A stretch of DNA of 64,000 nucleotides, from the NCBI RefSeq assembly GCF_007829955.1, contig NZ_VIWX01000001.1, positions 992,001-1,056,000 of the forward strand. The letters run 5' to 3'. Origin of the DNA: Saccharopolyspora dendranthemae. Lineage in GTDB: Bacteria > Actinomycetota > Actinomycetes > Mycobacteriales > Pseudonocardiaceae. Positions 35,066-43,594 of this stretch are shown here, piece after piece. How positions within the stretch are numbered: the stretch's first letter is position 1; every line of letters begins with the position of its first letter. The notes beneath the pieces were generated by a model. The model did no database searches. It was not told the origin of the DNA and worked only from the letters and a program-made list of their open reading frames with translations. Position numbers and translations under genes: made by a program.

Positions 35066-36262
35066 TCAGGCGCCGGCTGCTGCTTTGAGGGCTTCTGCTC
35101 GGGAGGTGGATTCCCAGGGGAGGTCGACGTCGGTGCGGCCGAAGTGGCCGTAGGCGGCGGTGGCCGAGTAGAGGGGGTGCAGCAGGTCGAGGTCGCGGAT
35201 GATGGCGGCCGGGCGGAGGTCGAAAACCTCGTTGATGGCCTGCTGGATGCGGTCCGGCTCGACGGTCTCGGTACCGAAGGTCTCGATGAACAGACCGACC
35301 GGTGCCGCCTTGCCGATGGCGTAGGCGACCTGGACCTCGATGCGCTTGGCGAGTCCGGCGGCGACGACGTTCTTGGCGACCCAGCGCGTCGCGTAGGCGG
35401 CGGAGCGGTCGACCTTGGACGGGTCCTTGCCGGAGAAGGCGCCGCCGCCGTGGCGGGCCATGCCGCCGTAGGTGTCGACGATGATCTTGCGCCCGGTCAG
35501 TCCGGCGTCGCCCATCGGGCCGCCGACGACGAACCGGCCGGTGGGGTTGACCAGCAGGCGCGTGTGCGAGGTGTCGAGGGAGAGCTCGTCGATCTCGGGC
35601 TGCACGACGTGCTTGGTGATGTCGCCGACGAGCTGGCCGTCGAGGTCGATGTCCTCGGCGTGCTGGGTGGAGAGCACGACGGTGTCGAGCCGCACGGCCT
35701 TCTCGCCGTCGTACTCGATAGTGACCTGGGTCTTGCCGTCGGGCCGCAGGTAGGACAGCACGCCGTCCTTGCGGACGCGGGTGAGCCTGCGCGAGAGGCG
35801 GTGGGCCAGCGCGATGGGCAGCGGCATGAGCTCGGGCGTGTCGTCGCAGGCGTAGCCGAACATGAGGCCCTGGTCGCCCGCGCCCTGCTGGGCGATCTCG
35901 TCGATGACGCCTTCGACGCGCGTCTCGTGCGCGGTGTCGACGCCCTGGGCGATGTCCGGCGACTGGGAGCCGATGGCGATGTTGACGCCGCAGGAGTTGC
36001 CGTCGAAGCCCTTGGCCGAGGAGTCGTAGCCGATCTCGAGGATCTTCTCCCGCACGATGGCCGGGATGTCGGCGTAGGCGTCGGTGGTGACTTCGCCGGC
36101 CACGTGCACCTGCCCGGTGGTCACCAGGGTCTCGACGGCGACGCGGGAGCGCGGGTCCTGGGCGAGCAGTGCGTCGAGCACCGAGTCGCTGATCGCGTCG
36201 CAGATCTTGTCGGGATGCCCTTCGGTCACCGACTCACTGGTGAACAACCGCTGCTGACTCAA
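35066..36262 (-). CDS. metK: S-adenosylmethionine synthetase
   Basis: Makes SAM from methionine and ATP. The 398-aa product shows the three-domain hallmarks: [16 protein letters not shown] at the N-terminus, [12 protein letters not shown], and [19 protein letters not shown]. Two TTG codons are tandem at 36265 and 36262; the second gives normal spacing (5 bp) to GAGGAG. Starts ~40 bp after coaBC. No SAM riboswitch is evident upstream, consistent with transcription from the gmk-rpoZ-coaBC side. Confidence 0.97.
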   Translation of the reverse strand: MSQQRLFTSESVTEGHPDKICDAISDSVLDALLAQDPRSRVAVETLVTTGQVHVAGEVTTDAYADIPAIVREKILEIGYDSSAKGFDGNSCGVNIAIGSQSPDIAQGVDTAHETRVEGVIDEIAQQGAGDQGLMFGYACDDTPELMPLPIALAHRLSRRLTRVRKDGVLSYLRPDGKTQVTIEYDGEKAVRLDTVVLSTQHAEDIDLDGQLVGDITKHVVQPEIDELSLDTSHTRLLVNPTGRFVVGGPMGDAGLTGRKIIVDTYGGMARHGGGAFSGKDPSKVDRSAAYATRWVAKNVVAAGLAKRIEVQVAYAIGKAAPVGLFIETFGTETVEPDRIQQAINEVFDLRPAAIIRDLDLLHPLYSATAAYGHFGRTDVDLPWESTSRAEALKAAAGA

Positions 36263-36301
36263 CAACTCTCCTCGGGTGCTTCCGGCATTGATGCCGAAAC
36301 A

Positions 36302-37552
36302 CTACTGGTCGGAGAGCCGCCGGGAGACCGCGTCCCACAATGTGGACGCCAGGAGGGACTTGGCTCCGAAGGCGATGCGCTCCTCGGTTCCGTCGTCGCC
36401 GAGCAGCCAGCCGGAGTTGTCCTCGACCTCGAAGGCCATGCCGTCACCGACGGCGTTGACCACGAGCATGTCGCAGCCCTTGCGGGCGAGCTTGGCCCGG
36501 CCGTGGTCGAGCACGGACGAGGTGGCGTCACCGGTTTCAGCGGCGAACCCGACGATCAGCGATGCGCCGAGCTTCCCGGCCGCACGGGCGTCGACGATCT
36601 CGGCGAGGATGTCGGGATTGCTGGCCAGCTCAACGGGATCCGGGTTCCGGTCGGTCTTCTTGATCTTGTGCTCGACCCGGTTCACCGGCTTGAAGTCGGC
36701 GACCGCGGCGGCCATCACGACCGCGTCGGCGCCCTCGGACTCGCTGAGCATCACCGACCGCATCTCCTCGGCGGTCCCGACCCTGATCAGCCGCACGCCG
36801 GCAGGTGTGACCAGGTCAGCGGTGTGCGCGGCGACCAGCGTCACGTCGGCTCCGCGGTGCGCGGCGATGCGCGCCAGCGCGTACCCCTGGCGCCCGGACG
36901 AGCGGTTGCCCAGGTAGCGGACGGGGTCGAGCGATTCCCGCGTGCCACCGGCCGAGATGACCACCCGGCGGCCTTCCAGGTCCCACGGCAGCGCGGTGGC
37001 CGAGGTGAGCAGCAGGCGCGCCAGGTCCACGATCTCGGCCGGGTCGGGCAGCCGCCCCTTGCCGGTGTCCTTGCCGGTGAGCCGGCCGCTGTCGGGCTCA
37101 GACACGATCACGCCGCGACTGCGCAGCAGCGCCACGTTGTGCTGGGTCGCCGGGTGCTCCCACATCTCGGTGTGCATCGCGGGGATCATCAGCACCGGGC
37201 AGCGCGCGGTCAGCAGCGTGTTGGTGAGCAGGTCGGGCGCTTGCCCGGAGGCCGCTCGGGCCAGCAGGTCAGCGGTGGCGGGGGCGACGACCACGAGGTC
37301 GGCTTCCTGCCCGAGCCGCACGTGCGGCACCTCGTGCACGTCGGAGAACACGCCGGTGGTCACCGGGTGCCCGGACAGCGCCTCGAAGGTGGCAGCGCCG
37401 ACGAAGTTCAGCGCGGCCTCGGTCGGCACGACGCGGACGTCGTGACCCGACTCGGTCAGCCGCCGCAGGACCTCGCACGCCTTGTAGGCGGCGATGCCAC
37501 CGCTGACGCCGAGGACCACCCGCGAGCGGTCCTCGGTCGCTTCAGACGTCAC
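36302..37552 (-). CDS. coaBC: bifunctional phosphopantothenoylcysteine decarboxylase/synthase
   Basis: 416-aa CoA biosynthesis enzyme (Dfp). The N-terminal flavin-dependent decarboxylase (CoaC, ~1-185) has [34 protein letters not shown] with the catalytic His, and PAMHTEMW. The C-terminal CoaB synthetase starts near [19 protein letters not shown] and has [12 protein letters not shown] and LVGFAAET-type (seen as [13 protein letters not shown]). GTG start overlaps the rpoZ stop by 4 bp. Confidence 0.96.
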   Translation of the reverse strand: MTSEATEDRSRVVLGVSGGIAAYKACEVLRRLTESGHDVRVVPTEAALNFVGAATFEALSGHPVTTGVFSDVHEVPHVRLGQEADLVVVAPATADLLARAASGQAPDLLTNTLLTARCPVLMIPAMHTEMWEHPATQHNVALLRSRGVIVSEPDSGRLTGKDTGKGRLPDPAEIVDLARLLLTSATALPWDLEGRRVVISAGGTRESLDPVRYLGNRSSGRQGYALARIAAHRGADVTLVAAHTADLVTPAGVRLIRVGTAEEMRSVMLSESEGADAVVMAAAVADFKPVNRVEHKIKKTDRNPDPVELASNPDILAEIVDARAAGKLGASLIVGFAAETGDATSSVLDHGRAKLARKGCDMLVVNAVGDGMAFEVEDNSGWLLGDDGTEERIAFGAKSLLASTLWDAVSRRLSDQ

Positions 37553-37842
37553 TCGCCTTCGGTGTGCTCGAGCACGCCGGCGTGGATCTCGCGCAGCGCG
37601 ATCGACAGCGGCTTCTCCCGCGGGCCCGGCTCGACGAGCGGGCCGACGTACTCCAGCAGGCCCTCGCCCAGCTGGGCGTAGTAGTCGCTGATCTGCCGCG
37701 CGCGCTTGGCCGAGTAGATGACCAGCGCGTACTTCGAGCTCACCTGCTCCAGCAGGTCGTCGATCGGCGGGTAGGTGATGCCCTCGACGGTGTTGGTCGA
37801 CGGGCTGCTGTTGAGGGCAGCCAGCGCGCTCGGGGTGCTCAC
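37549..37842 (-). CDS. rpoZ: RNA polymerase omega subunit
   Basis: 97-aa omega subunit that stabilises the RNA polymerase beta' chain. Recognisable core: [20 protein letters not shown] and [21 protein letters not shown] start at 37842 with GGAG upstream. Operon gmk-rpoZ-coaBC-metK; the gmk-rpoZ gap is 85 bp. Confidence 0.95.
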   Translation of the reverse strand: MSTPSALAALNSSPSTNTVEGITYPPIDDLLEQVSSKYALVIYSAKRARQISDYYAQLGEGLLEYVGPLVEPGPREKPLSIALREIHAGVLEHTEGE

Positions 37843-37927
37843 AGGTGTGGCTCCTGCTCAGTAGTAGTTCGCTCGGGAGGACGGGAGGTGACGCGCGGCC
37901 GAGACCTCTGCGGTCAGGTCTGGCGGG

Positions 37928-38530
37928 TCACTTCTCGTGGCCGAGTATCAATCGTACCAATTCGCTGGTCGCGGACTGCACATCGGCGTTCACGACGGTC
38001 TCGTCGAACTCCGGTTCGGCGGCCAGCTCCTCGCGCGCTGCGGCCAGTCGCTTCTCCACGACGTCGGCCGGCTCGGTGCCGCGGCCGGTGAGCCGGTCGA
38101 CCAGCTCGTCCCAGGAGGGCGGCAGCAGCATCACCAGCTGCGCGTCCGGCCAGGCGGTGCGGACCTGGCGCGCGCCCTGGAGTTCGATCTCCAGCACGGC
38201 GGGCTTGCCCGAGTCGATCGCGTCCTGGACGGGCTTGCGAGGGGTCCCGTAGAAGTTGCCCGCGTAGCGGGCGTGTTCGAGCATCTCACCGTCGGTGATC
38301 ATCCGCTCGAACTCCGCGACGGAGACGAAGTGGTAGTGCACTCCGTCGATCTCACCGGGACGAGGAGCCCTGGTGGTCGCGGACACGCTGAAGTGGACCT
38401 CCGGCACGTGCCTCCGCACTTCGCTGAGCACGCTGGACTTGCCGACGCCAGAGGGCCCGGAAACGACGGTGAGCCGAGGCTCGCCCTGACGGACGATCCT
38501 CGGCTCAGCGCCGGTTTTAGCGTCGATCAC
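37928..38530 (-). CDS. gmk: guanylate kinase
   Basis: Phosphorylates GMP to GDP. The 200-aa product has the P-loop [14 protein letters not shown], the GMP-binding [20 protein letters not shown] and [16 protein letters not shown] at 38530 overlaps the mihF stop by 4 bp, so it is coupled to mihF. Confidence 0.96.
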   Translation of the reverse strand: MIDAKTGAEPRIVRQGEPRLTVVSGPSGVGKSSVLSEVRRHVPEVHFSVSATTRAPRPGEIDGVHYHFVSVAEFERMITDGEMLEHARYAGNFYGTPRKPVQDAIDSGKPAVLEIELQGARQVRTAWPDAQLVMLLPPSWDELVDRLTGRGTEPADVVEKRLAAAREELAAEPEFDETVVNADVQSATSELVRLILGHEK

Positions 38531-38844
38531 TCGCCGCTGAACTCGGTGAGCAGCGCCTTGCGCTGCCGCTCGCCCAGCCCGCGCAGCCTACGGCTGTTGG
38601 CGATCTCCAGCCGCTCCATGATCTGCTGCGCACGGACCTTGCCAACGCCGGGCAGGGCCTCGAGCAGGGCGGAGACCTTCATCTTGCCCAAGACCTCGTC
38701 GTTGTCGGCGGTCTCGAGGACCTCCGCCAGCGTGGTTCCGCCTCGCTTGAGGCGCTCCTTGAGCTCAGCTCGGGCGCGACGGGCGGCAGCCGCCTTTTCC
38801 AGAGCTGCTGCCCGCTGCTCCTCAGTCAGCTGGGGAAGGGCCAC
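38527..38844 (-). CDS. mihF: mycobacterial-type integration host factor
   Basis: 105-aa nucleoid-associated DNA-binding protein specific to actinobacteria. Conserved text [53 protein letters not shown] and the helix-two-turn-helix [20 protein letters not shown] at 38844 is chosen: GGAGG lies 5 bp upstream and the M. tuberculosis protein starts at the same VALPQL. ATG at 38847 is only 2 bp from the ribosome-binding site, so is less likely; the longer frame to 39030 is not supported. Confidence 0.94.
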   Translation of the reverse strand: MALPQLTEEQRAAALEKAAAARRARAELKERLKRGGTTLAEVLETADNDEVLGKMKVSALLEALPGVGKVRAQQIMERLEIANSRRLRGLGERQRKALLTEFSGE

Positions 38845-39304
38845 CATGTCCTCCGTGATGTGGGGTTTCTCTTGATCGGTGCGGGCGACGGTACCGAGTC
38901 CCGAAAGGCGGTTGCCCACGGGGGTCCCGGTTTTGTGGAGAGGGTCAGTCCGCTCCACCGCCCTGGCCCTTGAAGTTCTACCCGTACAAGGCGTGCACGA
39001 GCACGGGGCCGCTGCAAGTCCTATCAACAAAGCCGCTGAAGTGCACTAATCTCGGCAAAACTTATCGGAATGTGTCCGATTTCCGCACAGTTGAGCCACG
39101 TGAGGGGTGTCTCCGCAGGTCACACCCGCGTGAAACGGTCCCCGAACGCACACCGTTCGAGAGCCTGTTCTATGATGGAAGTTGATCTTGAACTGATCAA
39201 CGTTCTTTCGCTGAGCGGAAATGGCGGTCCCGTCGTGTCCCATCCGAACCCCCGGCGCCCCCACCGCTCCAGACCGGACGCGGCCGTGGCCTGATGTCGC
39301 CGGA
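38845..39304. other. intergenic region upstream of mihF
   Basis: 460 bp, AT-richer than the surroundings from about 39010 to 39210. It holds an inverted repeat GTTGATC-N7-GATCAAC at 39181-39201. No gene in this stretch is supported. It should contain the mihF operon promoter and the 3' end of the secretion cluster. Confidence 0.55.
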
Positions 39305-40567
39305 TCAGCCGGCCGAGCCATCGGGAGCACCGCTGCGGTCGTAGCCGTCGTAGTACTCGCCGGAGTCGGAGTCGTAGGTCTGCTCGTGGTACTGCTCGTG
39401 CCCCAGCCCACCTCGGAGGAGAGCGCTCTCGGGCTTGGTCACGTTCGCCGCGCGGTCCATGTCGTCGGCGTGGCGTCCGTTGTAGCCGGCGTTCTGCGCC
39501 CAGTCCTGGGCTCGTTTGCCGACGCCTTCGGTGACCGCCTGGCCGGCTTCGTCGGCGCCGTGGCTCCAGCGCAGGCCGGTTCCTGCCAGGTTCTCCGAAC
39601 CGCGGCCGAGCGCGCCGGCGGCGTCGGACGTGCGGCTTGCGGCCGAGCCGAGGCCGTCGGAGGCGCGTGCCGTGCCGCTGGCGGCGGTGCCCAGGGCATC
39701 AGCGCTCGCCGAAGCACGGCTTCCGGCCGAGAGCAGATCACCTGCCGCTGCCGGCGCGGTCGAAGCCGCTTTGGTCCCGGCTGCGGTCAGGTCCGCGCCG
39801 ACCTTGGCGCCGACCTGCGCCATGTCGTCGAGGACGCGCGCCAGCATGGCTCCGGCCTTGCCGAGCTTGGCCAGCAGCTGGCTGATCTTCGCGGTGATCT
39901 TGGCGATGGTCATGCCCACGCGCCCGGCGGCGTAGGCGAGGTAGCCGGCGACCGTGGCGCCGAAGCTGACCACCGATCCGGCCAGGGCCGCCAGAGCACC
40001 TTTGACCAGCTCGGCGACGATCGCGGCGATGATGTCGCGGACGATGGCCCGGCAGGTCGCGACCATGGTTCCCGCGGTGGCGATCGTCGCCGAGGCGCTG
40101 CCCGCGCTCATCGCCATGCTCTGCAGTCCCTCGGTGTACTGCTGGACCTGCTGGGAGTAGGCGTCCTTGGCCTGACCCGACCAGCTGCTGGTCTGCTGCT
40201 CGGCCTGGCCGGGGAATTCGGCGGCGAGCCCTTCCAGGTCGGCCTTGATCTCCAGCCAGGTGTCGGCCCCCGCCTTGATGGCGTTCGGGTCACCGGCGAG
40301 GAAGTCGAGCAGTTCGCGCAGCGGCGCGAGGTGTTCCATGAGCCAGCCGACGCCCGCGGCCAGCGCGGTGCCGACCGGATCGATCGCGGTCACCAGGCCG
40401 TCGAGCGCGAGAACCCCTGCGCTGGCGGCGAAATCACCCCAGTCGCCCTGGCTGATGGCGTTGGCCGTGGCTCGGGCGGAGTCCACCGGTCCCGCACCTG
40501 CGCTCCAGGCGCTCGATCCCAGCGACGGGGACTCGGTGTCGACGAACATCGAAGACATCTGGCTCAC
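39305..40567 (-). CDS. WXG-like type VII secretion substrate candidate
   Basis: 420 aa. The N-terminal third is helical, with HLAPLRELLDFLAGDPNAI, then a long coiled stretch and SSWSGQAKDAYSQQVQQY, a W-x-G turn at about residue 128 of the WXG100 type. A hydrophobic alanine/glycine-rich helix segment follows (about 170-230), and the tail is Ala/Ser/Gly-rich and disordered, ending acidic and Tyr-rich. No toxin domain is seen. GTG at 40567 overlaps the stop of the small upstream gene (GTGA). It is the last gene of the cluster, next to mihF. Function beyond a secreted or membrane-active role is unknown. Confidence 0.75.
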   Translation of the reverse strand: MSQMSSMFVDTESPSLGSSAWSAGAGPVDSARATANAISQGDWGDFAASAGVLALDGLVTAIDPVGTALAAGVGWLMEHLAPLRELLDFLAGDPNAIKAGADTWLEIKADLEGLAAEFPGQAEQQTSSWSGQAKDAYSQQVQQYTEGLQSMAMSAGSASATIATAGTMVATCRAIVRDIIAAIVAELVKGALAALAGSVVSFGATVAGYLAYAAGRVGMTIAKITAKISQLLAKLGKAGAMLARVLDDMAQVGAKVGADLTAAGTKAASTAPAAAGDLLSAGSRASASADALGTAASGTARASDGLGSAASRTSDAAGALGRGSENLAGTGLRWSHGADEAGQAVTEGVGKRAQDWAQNAGYNGRHADDMDRAANVTKPESALLRGGLGHEQYHEQTYDSDSGEYYDGYDRSGAPDGSAG

Positions 40568-40869
40568 CACTCGATCTTGCCCAGGCAGGAGGCCTGGTCG
40601 TCGTCATCGGCCGTGTAGGACGTGGCGCACTCGCCGACGGCCTGACCGAGCTTGTCGGTGCGCTCGGAGAAGGTGTTGAGCTGGTCGACGGCCTGTTGCG
40701 AGGTCGTGCGCGCCTGCGTGGCGAACGCCTGCCCCACGAGTCCGAAGGACTCCGGGCCGAAGTCGACCGCGTCGCCCTTGCTGGCGGCCTGGGAGATCTT
40801 GCCCGCGAGCTCGGAGAGGTAACTCGCGTGGGAGGTCAGCGCCTGCGGCTGAACCCTCATCTGCGTCAT
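40564..40869 (-). CDS. EspC-like (DUF2580) ESX-associated small protein
   Basis: 101-aa helical protein that resembles ESX-1 secretion-associated EspC-like proteins in size, in the initial MRVQPQALTSHASYLSELAG, and in AFATQARTTSQQAVDQL. It probably pairs with the large WXG-like protein whose gene overlaps its 3' end. ATG at 40869 with AGGAGG 6 bp upstream. One helical hairpin, no cysteine pair of note (two Cys near the C-terminus). Confidence 0.75.
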   Translation of the reverse strand: MTQMRVQPQALTSHASYLSELAGKISQAASKGDAVDFGPESFGLVGQAFATQARTTSQQAVDQLNTFSERTDKLGQAVGECATSYTADDDDQASCLGKIEW

Positions 40870-40883
40870 GCCGGGCCTCCTGG

Positions 40884-41303
40884 TCAGCGCAGGAACGTCT
40901 GCGGGGGTTCGTCGTCGAGGTCGTCGTTCGCGGGCCGCGGCGGGCTCTGCTCGGCAGCGTCCGGGTCGGCGGGAAGCTGGGTGCGCAGGAAGTCGAGCCC
41001 GGTGCTGCCGGCCACGGGTTCCACGGTGTCCACGACGCGCCCGGCGACCTTGGCCTGCGCTTGCCCCGCGAGCTGCAGGATCGCGTCCTTCAGCCGGTCA
41101 GGGCCGCGCTGCAGGGCCCGCTTGTCGATGTGCAGGTCGGTGAGCGCCCCGTTGGCGCTTACCGTCACTGTGACGGCACCGTCCGGCTCGGACGCGGTCT
41201 CGCTCATCTCCTGCAGGCTCTGCTGGATCTCCTGCGACTGCCGGACCATCTCGTCGGCGCGCGCCTGCATCGATGCCAGCCATTGCTCTGGCGACTGTTC
41301 CAC
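40884..41303 (-). CDS. YbaB/EbfC-family nucleoid-associated protein
   Basis: 139-aa YbaB/EbfC-like protein. N-terminal helix WLASMQARADEMVRQSQEIQ is followed by EPDGAVTVTVSANGALTDLHI, the family's beta-sheet. YbaB-like genes are often found beside ESX-type loci in actinobacteria. GTG at 41303 (5 bp after GGGG) is chosen; GTG at 41306 is adjacent. The C-terminus is acidic and Pro-rich. It begins the downstream gene trio with the EspC-like and WXG-like genes. Confidence 0.82.
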   Translation of the reverse strand: MEQSPEQWLASMQARADEMVRQSQEIQQSLQEMSETASEPDGAVTVTVSANGALTDLHIDKRALQRGPDRLKDAILQLAGQAQAKVAGRVVDTVEPVAGSTGLDFLRTQLPADPDAAEQSPPRPANDDLDDEPPQTFLR

Positions 41304-41326
41304 CACAACCCCTTTCACGTTCAGCG

Positions 41327-42253
41327 CTAGGACGTGGCGGGAGCGCGTCCAGTTCCATCGGATTGTCCGCGATGTCGGGGTGCGACCAGCAGCAGCCGCT
41401 GGCCGAGGGCGACGAGGGCCAGCGGGATCGCCGCGGCGCCGAGGACGCCGAGCCAGTTGCCGAATCCCATGACGAGGACGAACAGGGCCCCGACGGCCCC
41501 GATCCAGCGCAGCGCGCTCCCCGCGCGCTCGCATCGCGCCCGGCGCTCGGGGGAGATCAGGGGCGGTTGTTCGAAGCCGTGACGTCGCCGGTTGATTCCG
41601 AGGACGACCGCGGTCGCGAGCACGAGGTGACCGAGCAGGAGCGTGATCACCGCCGAGCCCGGGAGCACGGCGGGCGCGGCCGTGGCCAGGCCGCCCGCGA
41701 TCAGCAGCGCCCAGCCGGCCGGGAGGACCAGCGGCTGCCACAGCTGCAGGCGGGCCGTCTTGCGTCGCCCGGTCCACTGGTCGGCGAGCGGCGAGGCCGG
41801 CCGTGGCAGCTCGACGCCCATGATGGCGACTCCGAGCAGCGGAACCAGCAGCCCCCAACCCGTTCCGGCGAAGGGCTTCGGGAGCTCGGCGGTGACCATG
41901 TGGCCGGAGTTGTCGACCTCGCGCCACGCGACCGGCACCGGCTCGGTCCGGTTGCGCGGGGTCAGCTCGGAGTGCTTGAAGGAGGACGTCTCGCGGCTGC
42001 CGTCGTCCCAGGTGATCGCGGCGTCGCACCGCCAGTACCAGCCGAGCCCGGACAACCCCACGGGGCCGACGTGTTCGCAGCGCGTGGCCAGTGCCGTTCC
42101 CCGCTGGGTGACGACGCCGTCGGAGGCCAGCGCTCCCGATGCGGCGAAGACCGTGTAGCACAGCGCGAGCGCCACGAGCCGCACGCCGACCTGCCACGCG
42201 ACGTACGCGGCCCGTTCGATCCTCGACGACACCGCTCCCCCGCCGCGCCGCAT
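41327..42253 (-). CDS. membrane protein of unknown function
   Basis: 308 aa with about five membrane segments: near residues 22-42, 121-137, 171-196, 205-225 and 253-283. Between the first and second is an extracytoplasmic domain of ~80 residues with CEHVGPVGLSGLGWYWRCDA, two cysteines that could pair. No family identified. ATG at 42253 is the first start; GTG at 42232, 3 bp after GGGGGA, is an alternative. It is part of the secretion cluster, between espG-like and ybaB-like genes. Confidence 0.75.
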   Translation of the reverse strand: MRRGGGAVSSRIERAAYVAWQVGVRLVALALCYTVFAASGALASDGVVTQRGTALATRCEHVGPVGLSGLGWYWRCDAAITWDDGSRETSSFKHSELTPRNRTEPVPVAWREVDNSGHMVTAELPKPFAGTGWGLLVPLLGVAIMGVELPRPASPLADQWTGRRKTARLQLWQPLVLPAGWALLIAGGLATAAPAVLPGSAVITLLLGHLVLATAVVLGINRRRHGFEQPPLISPERRARCERAGSALRWIGAVGALFVLVMGFGNWLGVLGAAAIPLALVALGQRLLLVAPRHRGQSDGTGRAPATS

Positions 42254-42283
42254 CAGCCGGCTCCGGGTGCCCGAAAGCGCTGC

Positions 42284-42475
42284 TCAGTCACGCCGCTTGG
42301 CGGTGGCGAAGCGCCACACGAGGAAGACGACCCCGACCGCGATCGCGATGTGGGGCCCGTAATCGGGGACGTTGATGAAGACCACTGCCAGCAGGAGCAG
42401 CAGGGCGATGCCGACCAGCCCGGTTCGCCAATCGCGATATCCGGGCCGGTTCCTGCGCTCGTCCCCATCGGCCAC
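42284..42475 (-). CDS. small membrane protein
   Basis: 63 aa with two hydrophobic helices (LVGIALLLLLAVVFINVP and IAIAVGVVFLVW) and a basic tail. GTG at 42475 is preferred over TTG at 42493 because GGGGAGG lies 9 bp upstream. Unknown function. Confidence 0.65.
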   Translation of the reverse strand: MADGDERRNRPGYRDWRTGLVGIALLLLLAVVFINVPDYGPHIAIAVGVVFLVWRFATAKRRD

Positions 42476-42602
42476 GGATCCGGCCCTCCCCAACGATGTT
42501 CCAGAGTGCGGCCCGAACCTAGCAGGCCGATGACGAGCTCTTCCCGGACGCGAAGCCGGGTGCGACGCAGCCCCGGGCGTGGTGCCCGGGGCTGCGGGCG
42601 AA

Positions 42603-43376
42603 CTACAGCGTCTTGGTCAGGTCTTGGACGCGTCCGGCCATCCGCTGGCGGTCGATGGGCGCGATGGTGGTCCACGCTTCGCCGCTGCGGTGGCTGTTCT
42701 CGATCATGTACCAGCCCTTGGCGTTGGCGAAGAAGTTGGTGACCATCGGCGCCCGGTGCCGCTTGCCGGCTCCGTCCATGACCGCGTAGCCGATCTGCGC
42801 GTAGGCGTTGCGCGCCCCACCGGCCATCTCCACGAGGGTTTTCGCCTCGTCGCGCCGAACGCCTTGTCGCGCAAGCCCTTCGGCCATCTCGCGGTCGTTG
42901 CTCGCGGACTTCGAGGCTGCTTCCATCGCCGAGCTGCGCAGCGACACACCGCGCCCGGGACCGGCCTTGACGTCGTCGGGCAGCACGCTCAGCAGCGCCC
43001 GCACCATGGAGTCGGCGGGCAGCGTCTGGACGGTCACGGAGTCCTCGGTGAGCACCGCGAGCGTGGCGTGACCTCGGGTGCAGGCGACCATGCCTGCGAC
43101 GATGCGCTGTCCGCCGTCGGGCTTGCGCTCCCGGAAGTTGATGTCGAAGGCGCGCTCGTAGCGGGTGAGCGGCAGCAGGGCGCCCTGGATGTCCTCTTCC
43201 CGCATCTCGTTGCCGAAGCCGAGTCCGTTGAGCTCTCCACGAGCGCGGGCCTCGACCTGGCGGCGCTCGGATTCGAGGATGCCGTCGGGCAGGACGTTGA
43301 GCACGAGCGGCTTGGTGCCGAGGTTGAAGTGCTTCCACGCCTCGTGGAAGCCTTGCTTCGACAGCTCGATCTTCAC
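42603..43376 (-). CDS. EspG-family ESX chaperone
   Basis: 257-aa protein of the EspG family, cytoplasmic chaperones that bind PE/PPE dimers for type VII secretion. N-terminal IELSKQGFHEAWKHFNLG and RERKPDGGQRIVAGMVAC are family-like; the C-terminal RAPMVTNFFANAKGWYMI is the strand segment of the fold. GTG at 43376 is preferred (GGGGAG upstream); the frame extends to 43448. It lies downstream of the PPE-like gene, the arrangement in mycobacterial ESX loci. No other ESX component is in the window. Confidence 0.85.
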   Translation of the reverse strand: MKIELSKQGFHEAWKHFNLGTKPLVLNVLPDGILESERRQVEARARGELNGLGFGNEMREEDIQGALLPLTRYERAFDINFRERKPDGGQRIVAGMVACTRGHATLAVLTEDSVTVQTLPADSMVRALLSVLPDDVKAGPGRGVSLRSSAMEAASKSASNDREMAEGLARQGVRRDEAKTLVEMAGGARNAYAQIGYAVMDGAGKRHRAPMVTNFFANAKGWYMIENSHRSGEAWTTIAPIDRQRMAGRVQDLTKTL

Positions 43377-43537
43377 CGGTTCTCCCCAGCCAGTAAGTGT
43401 GGACGGCACAGCCCCTAGTTCGTCCACGAATTGATCCGAGTTGTTCACTGCACGATCCAGTCCTCAGCCGTTCGGAAGCCCTTGACGCACGGCCGTCCCC
43501 CACAGTTCGAGCACTGATCGTCCGTGATGTTGCAAGA

Positions 43538-43574
43538 GCTAGTGGGCGGCACCGAAGCGGTGCCGCCCACTAGC
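43538..43574 (-). terminator. hairpin terminator after the PPE-like gene
   Basis: Perfect 16-bp stem (left arm GCTAGTGGGCGGCACC) with a 5-nt loop, about 20 bp downstream of the PPE-like stop codon. Confidence 0.8.
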
Positions 43575-43594
43575 CGTTCTGCGCTTTCGAGCAC

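Noticed and set aside
36263..36301. SAM riboswitch before metK
   Set aside because: Only ~40 bp separate it from coaBC, too short for an aptamer.
35021..37681. 886-codon plus-strand open frame
   Set aside because: Antisense to metK and coaBC.
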